NCBI GenBank assembly: GCA_037956075.1
Contig: CP138327.1
Coordinates: 1,116,001 to 1,180,000, forward strand
Length of the DNA stretch: 64,000 nucleotides
Reading direction: 5' to 3'
Source of the DNA: Catillopecten margaritatus gill symbiont
GTDB lineage: Bacteria; Pseudomonadota; Gammaproteobacteria; PS1; Pseudothioglobaceae
Under the pieces are notes generated by a model, which saw only the letters and a program-made list of their open reading frames with translations, was not told the origin of the DNA and ran no database searches. A program made the position numbers and the translations under genes. This document shows, one piece after another, positions 43,323-52,366 of this stretch. Position 1 is the stretch's first letter. Each line of letters starts with the position of its first letter.

Positions 43323-43634
43323 TTAATCAATTTGTAAGCGTTTGACAGGCTTTCCACCGATTAAATGTTTGGTAATAATATCATCCAAATCTTCTTCGTC
43401 GATATATTGATACCAGATGTTGTCGGGATAAACGACTGCCACGGGGCCAGATTCACAGCGACCGAGACAGCGAGATTCACTGACACCGATTTTTCCTTTG
43501 CCAAGTTTGCCTGCGTTGCGACATTTATCTTTGACATAACGATAAGAGGCTTTTGCGCCGAATTGTGAGCAACAGGTTTTGCCGTCTTTACGGATGTTGT
43601 TGCAGAAAAAAATATGGTGGGTGTAATGGTTCAT
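43323..43634 (-). CDS. (2Fe-2S) thioredoxin-like ferredoxin
   Basis: 103 residues. Cysteines in 'FFCNNIRKDGKTCC' and 'SRCLGRCESGP' match the thioredoxin-fold 2Fe-2S ferredoxin family. Probably a soluble electron carrier; partner unknown. Its ATG overlaps the rsmI stop (ATGA). Confidence 0.88.
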   Translation of the reverse strand: MNHYTHHIFFCNNIRKDGKTCCSQFGAKASYRYVKDKCRNAGKLGKGKIGVSESRCLGRCESGPVAVVYPDNIWYQYIDEEDLDDIITKHLIGGKPVKRLQID

Positions 43635-44455
43635 AGGTTGATTGCCCTTTGGTAACAGTATTTTTTGTCGATACCTGTGATTTTGGCAGCGAGCTTTGCT
43701 GCTTTGGATGCGCCCATTTCTGTCAGTAAAATTGGCAGGATTTTGTCTAATTGTGCTTCGCCTTCAACGATGTTATTTTTGTCAATGCCGCTGATTAAAA
43801 TCACGAATTCGCCTTTTTGGTGGGCTTCATCTTCGGTTAAATAATCAATTAATTTTGGCAGAGTATTGGTTTTGATGGTTTCAAATGATTTACTGATTTC
43901 TTTGGCAAAGCAAACAATGCGCTCATTGCCCAGCACTTGCAATAAATCTTGTGCACAGGCGAGAATGCGTTTTGGGGATTCGTAAAAAATCGCAGTTTCG
44001 TTGATATGGGCGATGGATTGAATAACTTTGAGTCGGGCGGTGGTTTTTGATGGCAAAAAACCGAAGAAGGTAAAGCTGTTGCTGGCAATGCCACTGCTAC
44101 TCATCGCACTAATAATTGCTGATGCTCCGGGAATGGGGGAAACGATGACGCCTGCTTTTTTCGCTTTGCTGACTAGCACATATCCAGGGTCACTGATGAG
44201 TGGTGTGCCTGCATCGCTGATTAGGGCAATGTTTTTTCCTGCCAATAAGTCAGCAACGACATCGGTAGTTTTAGCCACTTCATTGTGTTCGTGAAAAGCA
44301 CGAACAGGGGTGTTGATATCATAATTACTCAGAAGTTTTTTACTATGGCGGGTGTCTTCTGCTAGAATAACATCCACGGTTTTGAGCGTTTCTATCGCTC
44401 TGAACGAAATATCATCTAGGTTTCCAATTGGTGTGGCAACAATATATAAGGGCAT
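43631..44455 (-). CDS. rsmI: 16S rRNA (cytidine1402-2'-O)-methyltransferase
   Basis: SAM-dependent methyltransferase of the tetrapyrrole-methylase fold, 274 residues; 'VATPIGNLDDISFRAIETL' at the N-terminus, 'SDAGTPLISDPG' near 80, 'PGASAIISAMSSSG' near 108. Divergent from yraN, the standard gammaproteobacterial order. Confidence 0.95.
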   Translation of the reverse strand: MPLYIVATPIGNLDDISFRAIETLKTVDVILAEDTRHSKKLLSNYDINTPVRAFHEHNEVAKTTDVVADLLAGKNIALISDAGTPLISDPGYVLVSKAKKAGVIVSPIPGASAIISAMSSSGIASNSFTFFGFLPSKTTARLKVIQSIAHINETAIFYESPKRILACAQDLLQVLGNERIVCFAKEISKSFETIKTNTLPKLIDYLTEDEAHQKGEFVILISGIDKNNIVEGEAQLDKILPILLTEMGASKAAKLAAKITGIDKKYCYQRAINL

Positions 44456-44460
44456 AAAAG

Positions 44461-44835
44461 ATGTTTAGTAAGAAACGACAAACGGGCAATCAAGCAGAAA
44501 ATTTGGCGCTCCAATATTTAGAAAAAAAAGGGCTTAAACTCATCGAACAAAACTATTTAACTCGAATGGGTGAAATAGACCTCATTATGCTTGATAAATC
44601 GGAGGATAATTTGGTTTTTATTGAAGTTCGCTATCGAAAAGATACATATTTTGGTTCTGCAGCCGATACCGTTACGCATAGCAAGCAAACGAAAATCATT
44701 CATACTGCCAAATATTTTCTACTAAAACACAAACAATATGACAATTTTATCTGTCGATTTGATGTCATTGGGCTTGAATCTGATTTAAAATGTCCCACAA
44801 TTAATTGGATAAAAGATGCTTTTGAGGCATTATAA
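44461..44835 (+). CDS. yraN: UPF0102 family protein YraN
   Basis: 124 residues with a predicted endonuclease-like fold: 'GNQAENLALQYLEKKGLK' near 9, 'GEIDLIM' near 37, 'FIEVRYRKDTYFGSAADTV' near 57 (D, E-x-R core). Function not firmly established. Located beside rsmI as in E. coli. Confidence 0.92.
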   Translation: MFSKKRQTGNQAENLALQYLEKKGLKLIEQNYLTRMGEIDLIMLDKSEDNLVFIEVRYRKDTYFGSAADTVTHSKQTKIIHTAKYFLLKHKQYDNFICRFDVIGLESDLKCPTINWIKDAFEAL

Positions 44836-44838
44836 ACT

Positions 44839-45564
44839 ATGAAAAAAATCACCTTATCTTTATTCATTGCGGCAAGTACTTTGTTTCTAAGTGGCTGCCT
44901 TGTTTCATCAGCAATTAGCACCGCTATCATGGTTTCTAACGATAGACGAACAGCAGGTGAAGTTGTTGATGACAAGGGCATTGAATTCAGTTTATTTGCT
45001 TGGACTGGTGAAGAAAAAATACTGGAAAATACACACTTAAATTTCTTAGTTTACAATAAGGAGGTATTGGTTACCGGCGAAGTTCCAACTCGGACAATAC
45101 GCGACCATGTGATCAAACAAGTGCCCACCAAAGATTTTAAAATCAAGCGAGTAATTAATGAAATTCGTATTGCAAAAAGCAGTGGTTTGCTAAGCAGAAC
45201 TAAAGACTCAGCGATTACGCTAAAAACGAAATTAGCATTCCAAAGTCAGGATGTTTTCAACCCATTGCATATTGAAATGACAACTGAAAATCGCACGATT
45301 TATTTAATGGGTGCATTGACCACTCGTGAAGCAGATAAAGCAACTAAGATTGCCTCTACAATAGGGGGGGTTAAACGAGTTGTTAAGCTATTCAACTACT
45401 TAAAAACAATTCCTGCCGCTGAAGTTGCCCGCGCAAAAGAAAAGAAAGCAGAAGCAGAAAGAAAGAAAAAGTTAGAGTCGGAACGCGTTGTTATGGAAGC
45501 CAAAAAAGCAGAATTACGCCGTCAAATAAGGGCATTAGACCCTAATAGCGGGACAGACTTCTAA
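44839..45564 (+). CDS. dolP: BON-domain outer-membrane lipoprotein (DolP type)
   Basis: 241 residues. Lipoprotein signal with lipobox 'LFLSGC' (Cys20), then two BON domains (about 50-115 and 125-190), and an Ala/Lys/Glu-rich coiled tail (195-235) not found in E. coli DolP (YraP). It probably supports outer-membrane integrity, as its relative does. Adjacent to yraN as usual. Confidence 0.87.
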   Translation: MKKITLSLFIAASTLFLSGCLVSSAISTAIMVSNDRRTAGEVVDDKGIEFSLFAWTGEEKILENTHLNFLVYNKEVLVTGEVPTRTIRDHVIKQVPTKDFKIKRVINEIRIAKSSGLLSRTKDSAITLKTKLAFQSQDVFNPLHIEMTTENRTIYLMGALTTREADKATKIASTIGGVKRVVKLFNYLKTIPAAEVARAKEKKAEAERKKKLESERVVMEAKKAELRRQIRALDPNSGTDF

Positions 45565-46102
45565 TCGGAGCGAAAGAAAAACGGTGCTGATTGTCAATCG
45601 CACCAAATGTCTTTAATGCTGCCAAATGCTGCTTTGTGCCATAGCCTTTGTGCTTGGCAAAACCATATTCTGGATATAATGCGTCTAATTCAACCATCTG
45701 CCTATCTCGTGTTACCTTAGCAATAATCGATGCTGCTGAAATGACTGGTTCGGTTAAATCACCTTTAATAATCGCTTGACAATTGTCCAACTCTGGACAA
45801 CGATTGCCATCAACTAATACTTGGTCATATTGGGTTTGTAAATTCTCCACCGCTCGCTTCATTGCCAACATTGTGGCTTGCAAAATGTTGACTTCGTCAA
45901 TCTCATTCGCATCCGACTCGCCCACCGCCCACTGGCATTGCTTAGTGATTTGTGCGTATAAAATGTTGCGTTTTTTCTCGCTGAGTTTTTTGGAATCAGT
46001 TAATTCTGGCAAATGAAAATCGTTTGGCAAAATCACAGCCCCTGCCACAACTGAACCCACCAAAGGCCCACGCCCCGCCTCATCCACACCGACAATAATC
46101 AT
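45542..46102 (-). CDS. rnhB: Ribonuclease HII
   Basis: Cleaves RNA of RNA-DNA hybrids and single ribonucleotides in DNA. 186 residues: 'VGVDEAGRGPLVGSVVAGAV' with the catalytic Asp-Glu, 'DSKKLSEKKR' near 36, 'VDGN' and 'SIIAKVTRD' motifs. Its 3' end overlaps dolP tail-to-tail by 23 bases. The start overlaps the fic stop (ATGA). Confidence 0.95.
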   Translation of the reverse strand: MIIVGVDEAGRGPLVGSVVAGAVILPNDFHLPELTDSKKLSEKKRNILYAQITKQCQWAVGESDANEIDEVNILQATMLAMKRAVENLQTQYDQVLVDGNRCPELDNCQAIIKGDLTEPVISAASIIAKVTRDRQMVELDALYPEYGFAKHKGYGTKQHLAALKTFGAIDNQHRFSFAPIRSLSRY

Positions 46103-47412
46103 CGGTATGCCTTGATGCGTTGTTCTAAATCATTTGGGGCAATGAAGACAAAAGCGCGCCCTTGTTTGGATTGTTGTAGTAAATTGAGTTTTTCCAACTT
46201 TTCTAGGTCTGATTTAGCCGTTGCACTGCTAATATGGTGGGAACCCTTATGTCCTGCAATTGTGTACGCCTCCCCAGGGTGTTTAATGGCGTGTTGGATA
46301 ATCATTGCTTGGCGAGAATTTAATTTTCCATCTACTAAATAATGGCTAAGTAAATTGAGCGTTTGTTGTAGTTGCGTTTGTTTTTTATCCACATAATCGA
46401 ATAAGCCATCAATAGATTGCTGAATAAATTTAAGTTGGCTGTTGATAAAATAAGTCAAATCAAAATCATCGCTTTCAACCATCAAAAAAGACTCGCCATA
46501 TTGAATTTGTGCTTTTTTAATATAAGTGGATAAAGTAACATATTGAAATAACCAATAATTATTTTTCAAAATCACCCAATAAAATAAGGCTCGAGTAGTG
46601 CGTCCATTACCATCTGCAAAAGGATGGTCATACGCTAATGCAAAATGCACAACAATTGCCCGAATGATAGGGTGGATAAAATAATCGGGTGAATTGCCAT
46701 TGGCGAAATCACATAAGACTTTCATTCTATCTGGCAATGATTGAAAATCAGGCGGGTTATGTAAGACATCACCTGTGCTAGATTGCACTACAATTTCATT
46801 ATCTTGCCTGAATCTGCCTGAATCTGCGGGATTGTCCATTGTGCCATCGGTAACAATTTGGTGCAATTCTAATATTAATGCTGGCGTTAAATCATCGGTT
46901 TTATGCTCATCGATAAATTTAATGGCTTGATAATTATTATAAATCATCTGTTGTGAGTAGTCTTCGGGTGCTTTACTATGTTTCAACATATCCCGTGCAA
47001 CTTTTCTAGTGGTCGCCGCCCCTTCTAATTGCGACGAACTGATGGCCTCATCAATCAATGAACCGATAATATACCTATCTCGATTATCGTTAATATTTTT
47101 AGCCTCAAGCGAGCCACGCATTTTTGAATCTATTTCGTGGATATTTTTCTGAATGTCATCCGTTAAAACAAAAGAAAATTCTTCAATAAAGGGTAAGGTT
47201 TTTTGCTGTTGTAAACGCGAAACTTTAACAAAGCACCAATATTGCTCAATATCATCAAATGCCTCGGGAACTTTTAAATGGCGTAACTTATCCCAATGTA
47301 AGTAGCGTTTTTTTTCGTCAGTGATACAAGGCGTTATTCCTTGTAGTATTTTTTCAGCTACCGATTGAAGTAAATCCTCTATGGATATTTTAGGTGGGGA
47401 TACAATTTTCAT
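46099..47412 (-). CDS. Fic family protein with C-terminal winged helix
   Basis: 437 residues from ATG 47412 (a GTG at 47430 is the alternative). It has a Fic motif HPFADGNGRTTR, an upstream inhibitory motif of the S-x-x-x-E-G type ('SSSQLEG'), and a C-terminal winged-helix-like region ('TAKSDLEKLEKLNLLQQ'). Such proteins usually AMPylate a target; target unknown. A perfect 16-bp inverted repeat lies just before the gene, suggesting autoregulation. Coupled to rnhB by ATGA. Confidence 0.88.
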   Translation of the reverse strand: MKIVSPPKISIEDLLQSVAEKILQGITPCITDEKKRYLHWDKLRHLKVPEAFDDIEQYWCFVKVSRLQQQKTLPFIEEFSFVLTDDIQKNIHEIDSKMRGSLEAKNINDNRDRYIIGSLIDEAISSSQLEGAATTRKVARDMLKHSKAPEDYSQQMIYNNYQAIKFIDEHKTDDLTPALILELHQIVTDGTMDNPADSGRFRQDNEIVVQSSTGDVLHNPPDFQSLPDRMKVLCDFANGNSPDYFIHPIIRAIVVHFALAYDHPFADGNGRTTRALFYWVILKNNYWLFQYVTLSTYIKKAQIQYGESFLMVESDDFDLTYFINSQLKFIQQSIDGLFDYVDKKQTQLQQTLNLLSHYLVDGKLNSRQAMIIQHAIKHPGEAYTIAGHKGSHHISSATAKSDLEKLEKLNLLQQSKQGRAFVFIAPNDLEQRIKAYR

Positions 47413-47430
47413 AATAAAAGATTGTAACAC

Positions 47431-47469
47431 AAACTAACTATCAATTTATAAATAATTGATAGTTAGTTT
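47431..47469. promoter_or_regulatory. 16-bp perfect inverted repeat upstream of fic
   Basis: AAACTAACTATCAATT, 7-base AT-rich loop, AATTGATAGTTAGTTT. Related half-sites occur at 47512-47534 (AACTAA...TAGTTAGTT) and at 47557-47568 inside the end of purD (TAACTATCAATT). Likely operator, possibly for the Fic protein's own winged helix. Confidence 0.6.
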
Positions 47470-47555
47470 ATAAATATACCTTTACTCATTGATTTAATTA
47501 TATTTTTTTAATAACTAAATGCAATAGTTAGTTTAAAAAATAGTAAATATTATCT

Positions 47556-48827
47556 TTAACTATCAATTGCTTTAAAACCAATATCAGTGCGATAATAAGC
47601 AGTATCCCAATTGATTTCTTTCAATAATACATACGCATTTTTCTGTGCATCTGCCGTATCGGCACCCAGTGCAGTAGCACAAAGAACACGCCCACCACTG
47701 GTAACAATGTTATTGCCATCCATTTTAGTACCTGCATGAAAAACTTTGGCGGATTCGCTGTCGGCTGGTAACCCAATGACTTCGCCTGATGGGTAAGCAT
47801 CGGGGTAGCCATTGGCGGCCAAAACCACGCCCATTGAAGTGCGTGAATCCCATTCAATTTCCGCTTTATCGAGTTTTTGTTGCGTGGCTAATAGACATAA
47901 ATCGGCTAGGTTGGATTTTAAACGCATCATAATCGGCTGAGTTTCTGGGTCGCCGAAACGACAATTGTATTCCAATACCTTGGAATTACCCTTATCATCA
48001 ATCATCAAACCTGCATATAAAAAACCCGTATAAGCATTACCCTCAGCTGCCATTCCATCAACGGTTGGGCGGATAACGCTGCCCATTACATTTTGAAAAA
48101 TCGCATCAGTAACAATTGGGGCTGGCGAGTAGGCACCCATACCGCCCGTATTCGGGCCTTTATCGCCATTATCTCTGGCTTTGTGGTCTTGTGAAGTTGC
48201 CATCGGCAAGATATTTTTACCATCCACCATCACAATAAAACTCGCCTCTTCACCCACTAAAAACTCCTCAACCACCACACGAGAACCCGCCTCACCAAAA
48301 CGATTACCCTCCAACATATCATTAATCGCAACTTCTGCTTCTTGCTGAGTATTGGCAATAATCACGCCTTTCCCCGCCGCTAAACCATCCGCTTTAATCA
48401 CAATCGGCACGCCTTTGTCTTTGACATATTGCACAGCTGGCGCAACTTCGGTAAAAACATCGTAATACGCCGTTGGAATATTATTACGGTTTAAAAAATC
48501 TTTGCAAAATGCCTTTGAGCCTTCCAATTGTGAAGCGGCTTCGGTGGGGCCAAAAATTGCCAAACCTTGTGCTTGAAATGCATCCACTACACCAATCACA
48601 AGCGGTGCTTCTGGTCCAACAATGGTAATATCAATCCCATTATTTTTGGCAAAATCAATCAAAGCAGTAATATCCTCCACACCAATATCAACATTTGTAA
48701 CCTTGCCCTCTAATGCTGTGCCTGCATTACCTGGGGCAACAAACACCGCTTCAACCGCATCAAACTTTGCACATTGCCACGCCAACGCATGCTCACGACC
48801 ACCACTACCGATTACTAAAATTTTCAT
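47556..48827 (-). CDS. purD: Phosphoribosylamine-glycine ligase
   Basis: ATP-grasp enzyme of purine synthesis, using the product of PurF. 423 residues; 'VIGSGGREHALAWQ' at the N-terminus, 'VIKADGLAAGKGV' near 140, 'YNCRFGDPETQ' near 285. Last gene of the long leftward operon; its ATG overlaps the stop of the TPR gene (ATGA). Confidence 0.96.
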   Translation of the reverse strand: MKILVIGSGGREHALAWQCAKFDAVEAVFVAPGNAGTALEGKVTNVDIGVEDITALIDFAKNNGIDITIVGPEAPLVIGVVDAFQAQGLAIFGPTEAASQLEGSKAFCKDFLNRNNIPTAYYDVFTEVAPAVQYVKDKGVPIVIKADGLAAGKGVIIANTQQEAEVAINDMLEGNRFGEAGSRVVVEEFLVGEEASFIVMVDGKNILPMATSQDHKARDNGDKGPNTGGMGAYSPAPIVTDAIFQNVMGSVIRPTVDGMAAEGNAYTGFLYAGLMIDDKGNSKVLEYNCRFGDPETQPIMMRLKSNLADLCLLATQQKLDKAEIEWDSRTSMGVVLAANGYPDAYPSGEVIGLPADSESAKVFHAGTKMDGNNIVTSGGRVLCATALGADTADAQKNAYVLLKEINWDTAYYRTDIGFKAIDS

Positions 48828-49861
48828 AAAACCTCCTGTTGTTGTAATTGTTGACTAATGAGATGCGCTTTATCAAAGCAATATTGAAATCTTTCTGCAT
48901 TATTCATATCGTTAATCTTTTGCTCAAAATTATTTTTGTCTTGTTCATTACTTGAATATTTCTTAATTAATAAATAAGAAAGCCTAGCTAGCACTTCCAA
49001 TAGTTCGCTTGATATTGGTACTTTTCCATCTGATAAATACTGCCAATATTGCTCTATTAGTGCACCTAAAATAGATTTTGTCGCTTGGTCAAGGTCTGTT
49101 TTGCCATAATGAATAACTAAATTAACCAGTGCCTTGGCTTGCAAGATATAAATTTCTGACTGTTTATGCTTACTTGCTAAGTCGCGTAGTGTTCGGTAAT
49201 GCGTTGTAGCTTGCTCAAGGTTTGTTTCGCCATAATAATTAACTAAATTAACCAGTGCCTTGGCTTGTTCGATATAAATTTCTGACTGTTTATGCTTACT
49301 TGCTAAGTCGCGTAGTGTTCGGTAATGCGTTGTAGCTTGCTCAAGGTTTGTTTCGCCATAATAATTAACTAAATTAACCAGTGCCTTGGCTTGTTCGATA
49401 TAAATTTCTGACTGTTTATGCTTACTTGCTAAGTCGCGTAGTGTTCGGTAATGCGTTGTAGCTTGCTCAAGGTTTGTTTCGCCATAATAATTAACTAAAT
49501 TAACCAGTGCCTTGGCTTGCAAGATATAAATTTCTGACTGTTTATGCTTACTTGCTAAGTTGTCTAGTGTTTGGTAATGTTTTGTAGCTTGTTCAAGGTT
49601 TGTTTCGCCATAATAATTAACTAAATTAAACAGTGCCTTGGCTTGTTCGATATAAATTTCTGACTGTTTATGCTTACTTGCTAAGTCGCGTAGTGTTCGG
49701 TAATGCGTTGTAGCTTGCTCAAGGTTTGTTTCGCCATAATCATTAACTAAATTAACCAGTGCCTTGGCTTGCAAGATATAAATTTCTGACTGTTTATGCT
49801 CACTTGCTAAGTTGTCTAGTGTTTGGTAATGTTTTTGCTTGTTCAAGGTTTGTTTCGCCAT
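48824..49861 (-). CDS. C-terminal part of frameshifted STAND-TPR gene
   Basis: 345 codons made up of six 42-residue TPR units and an 80-residue unique tail ending over the purD start (ATGA). It is separated from the N-terminal part only by a 2-nt deletion near 49840, where GCTACAAAACATT in intact units reads GCAAAAACATT on this strand. It could be made by re-initiation at ATG 49861, which lies inside a repeat, but there is no ribosome-binding site there. Restoring the two bases gives a single protein of about 980 residues. Confidence 0.7.
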   Translation of the reverse strand: MAKQTLNKQKHYQTLDNLASEHKQSEIYILQAKALVNLVNDYGETNLEQATTHYRTLRDLASKHKQSEIYIEQAKALFNLVNYYGETNLEQATKHYQTLDNLASKHKQSEIYILQAKALVNLVNYYGETNLEQATTHYRTLRDLASKHKQSEIYIEQAKALVNLVNYYGETNLEQATTHYRTLRDLASKHKQSEIYIEQAKALVNLVNYYGETNLEQATTHYRTLRDLASKHKQSEIYILQAKALVNLVIHYGKTDLDQATKSILGALIEQYWQYLSDGKVPISSELLEVLARLSYLLIKKYSSNEQDKNNFEQKINDMNNAERFQYCFDKAHLISQQLQQQEVL

Positions 49862-50078
49862 AATAATTAACTAAATTAACCAGTGCCTTGGCTTGTTCGA
49901 TATAAATTTCTGACTGTTTATGCTTACTTGCTAAGTTGTCTAGTGTTTGGTAATGTTTTGTAGCTTGTTCAAGGTTTGTTTCGCCATAATAAGTAATTAA
50001 ATTAAACAGTGCCTTGGCTTGTGCGATATAAATTTCTGACTGCTTATGTTTACTTGCTAAGTCGCGTAGTGTTCGGTA
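49073..50078 (-). repeat. Eight tandem 126-bp TPR repeats
   Basis: 1006 bp, equal to eight 126-bp units minus two bases. Each unit encodes about 'YRTLRDLASKHKQSEIYIEQ' then 'AKALVNLVNYYGETNLEQAT'. Units differ mainly at linked positions (YRTLRDL or YQTLDNL, YIEQ or YILQ, LVN or LFN) that shuffle between copies, a pattern expected from gene conversion or unequal crossing-over. Near-identity includes silent sites, so expansion is recent. Confidence 0.92.
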
Positions 50079-51764
50079 ATGCGTTGTAGTTTGCTCAAGG
50101 TTTGTATCACCTGTAATGGCAGTCAAGTAAACCAAAATATTAGCTACTGTTGTCAAATTATCAGATTCTGTCAAATTAAGCAGGCTTTTTGCCAGTTCTG
50201 GAAAATCGAATAAACAGCGTGCGGTGAAACTGACTGCATATTCGGGTAAATCTTGCCAAATGTAGTTTAGCCAAGTATTGCCATTTGATGTTTGAATGAT
50301 TGTATAGTCATCGCTGAGAATGTGCTTTAATACAAAATATTCTGCCATCAAATCTACGGCTGTATTGGTGTAACTCCCGTTGTTATAATTGATTTCTAGT
50401 GCTTTAATGTGTTGTTGGTTGATTTCGTTAATGATTGGGAATAGTTCTACCTGTGGATAACCATTGAGCATCTTAGGATTAATATTTGCGCCAATGCTTG
50501 CCAATCCTAAAAAATAATAATATTTATTATCTATCTTTTTCCAAAAATGCTCATAACTCCTACGATAATACTCGTCAAATAACGCTTCTTTGTTATTTGA
50601 AGAAGTGCCTTGCTCGATTGAATCTGCTAACATGGCAGCAAAGAAGGCTCTTTTTTTAGTATCAATTTTTTCCAATTTAGCACTAAAGTCTTGAGAACTG
50701 GGTAACTTTGACGGTGCAAATTGTTCAGCAATGTTGTAATTTTCTTCATCGCTCAAGGCGTTTAAGTTAAAAGGGTCTGAATACTCAAATGTCTTTAATG
50801 AATTGCCACTGCCGCTTGTTAAAACTTCATACCAATTATTGGGTGTTTTAAGGTTTCTTTCAAGTAGTAGCACTCTGATTTTGCAATGTGTTACTTGTGC
50901 TTTTTGTTCAAAGTTTGATAATAATGTTTTAACTTTTTGAATATGGTTACCCGCATAGTCAATAACGATAAAAGTATCTAGGCTGGGTTGCCACTGATTA
51001 AAATCGTCGGTATTTGTATTTGGATTGACTTTAAAAAAACCTTTGTCCCAAAATGCATCAACACCGTGGTGGCAAAAATGATATGCCAGCCTGCTTTTAC
51101 CTGCACCGCCTTGTTCACATAACGATAACCAGCTAAAAGGTGGCTCGCTATCAACAAACTTTTTTAAGATTTCTTGTTCTTTTTCTCTACCGACAAATGG
51201 AATAAAGGCGCTGTTGTAATGAAATCTTTGTAGTTTTGTGTCTGAATGTGTTGTCGGTGCAAGGTTTATTGGGAGTTTGACCTTCATTGTTTCAAGTGTA
51301 TCGATAATTTCGCTTAGTTGTGATAATGCTTCTGCAATCAATCCCTTAATTTCTTCATTTTGTCGATAGATAGTGCCAACTGCTTGTAACGAGGTGTCAA
51401 GTTTGTCTAAATTATCTGCATTAAGCTTGCCGTCTTTAATATCTTTAAAAAAGTTTTTAGCGTTAAGTTTTTTTTCTAATTCATCAAAATACCAATTTAA
51501 TGCTTTTATTAATGCGGAATATTTGCTGATTTTATTTTGAAAATATGAATTAATCTGCTTATTTGTTTGCTTAATGCAATTGTTGGCAAGTTTATAAATA
51601 ATACCCAGGGTAAACTTAATAACTACTTTAGATAGATTAGTTTCTTTGTGCAAATACTCAACCAATTTGGCTTTAACATCGTCGTTTAATAAAAGTTGAC
51701 CTAAGCCACCTTCACCGCTTAGTTTGCTAATAATATGATCTAAATCAGTTGTATTTTCACTCAT
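49800..51764 (-). CDS. STAND-type P-loop NTPase with TPR repeats, N-terminal part
   Basis: 654 codons. Residues 1-180 form a helical N-terminal domain of unknown kind, the place of an effector in STAND proteins. Walker A is 'EQGGAGKSRLA' (217-227), Walker B 'FIVIDYAG' (265-272), and a sensor-like 'VLLLERN' follows at 298-304. After a winged-helix-like middle, TPR units start at 563 and are cut by a 2-nt deletion. The architecture matches NACHT/NB-ARC-like sensors, some of which (Avs) detect phage proteins through repeats. ATG overlaps the yceH stop (ATGA). Confidence 0.75.
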   Translation of the reverse strand: MSENTTDLDHIISKLSGEGGLGQLLLNDDVKAKLVEYLHKETNLSKVVIKFTLGIIYKLANNCIKQTNKQINSYFQNKISKYSALIKALNWYFDELEKKLNAKNFFKDIKDGKLNADNLDKLDTSLQAVGTIYRQNEEIKGLIAEALSQLSEIIDTLETMKVKLPINLAPTTHSDTKLQRFHYNSAFIPFVGREKEQEILKKFVDSEPPFSWLSLCEQGGAGKSRLAYHFCHHGVDAFWDKGFFKVNPNTNTDDFNQWQPSLDTFIVIDYAGNHIQKVKTLLSNFEQKAQVTHCKIRVLLLERNLKTPNNWYEVLTSGSGNSLKTFEYSDPFNLNALSDEENYNIAEQFAPSKLPSSQDFSAKLEKIDTKKRAFFAAMLADSIEQGTSSNNKEALFDEYYRRSYEHFWKKIDNKYYYFLGLASIGANINPKMLNGYPQVELFPIINEINQQHIKALEINYNNGSYTNTAVDLMAEYFVLKHILSDDYTIIQTSNGNTWLNYIWQDLPEYAVSFTARCLFDFPELAKSLLNLTESDNLTTVANILVYLTAITGDTNLEQTTTHYRTLRDLASKHKQSEIYIAQAKALFNLITYYGETNLEQATKHYQTLDNLASKHKQSEIYIEQAKALVNLVNYYGETNLEQAKTLPNTRQLSK

Positions 51765-52366
51765 AATTTTTCTAAAATATCGTCAATTGACGCTTGCAAC
51801 TCATCCACTCGGGCTTCAAGTTTTTCCACTTTTTCTTCTAAAGGCGTTAATTTTACCTGTTGTATGGTTGCTTCCACATCAACCAATCCACAAAGTTGGT
51901 GTGTATAGCGATGTTCCTTGGTGCCGATTTTTTTTGGTAATTTGACGACCATTTCAGTGTCAATTAAAGTCAATAACTCATCATAGGCTTGCTGTTGACT
52001 TTCAAAGGTAAAAATGCGCTTTGCACGGGTGTAAATCTCATTAATAGTTTGCTCACTGCGTAATAATAAAACTGCAATAATAGCCAAACTTGGTTTTTCA
52101 ATTTCTAAGATTCGACCAAAACGATGGCGATATTTTTCTGTTCTACTGAAGTTACCTTCAACCAAAAGATATTTTTTTTCGCCCAATTGATGCACGCAAC
52201 GCAGTAGCTCGCCATCTGCCACATTCATTACAGGGTTTCTGGAAGATTTCTGATTACATGCCAACTTTAGGCTATTAAGGGTTAGCGGGTAATTGTCTGA
52301 AACTGTGGACTCTTTTTCAATCAAAGCACCCAAAACCCGTGCTTCTAAGGCGTTCAACTCAATCAT
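51761..52366 (-). CDS. yceH: YceH family protein (DUF480)
   Basis: 201 residues: two winged-helix-like domains ('LNALEARVLGALIEKESTVSDNYPLTLNSL' at the start) and a C-terminal coiled coil (170-200). Function unknown. Linked by ATGA overlaps to the genes on both sides. Confidence 0.9.
   Translation of the reverse strand: MIELNALEARVLGALIEKESTVSDNYPLTLNSLKLACNQKSSRNPVMNVADGELLRCVHQLGEKKYLLVEGNFSRTEKYRHRFGRILEIEKPSLAIIAVLLLRSEQTINEIYTRAKRIFTFESQQQAYDELLTLIDTEMVVKLPKKIGTKEHRYTHQLCGLVDVEATIQQVKLTPLEEKVEKLEARVDELQASIDDILEKL

Noticed and set aside
48824..50078. CRISPR-like regular repeats
   Set aside because: The 126-bp periodicity is coding TPR sequence in one frame, with no short palindromic repeat and unique-spacer structure.
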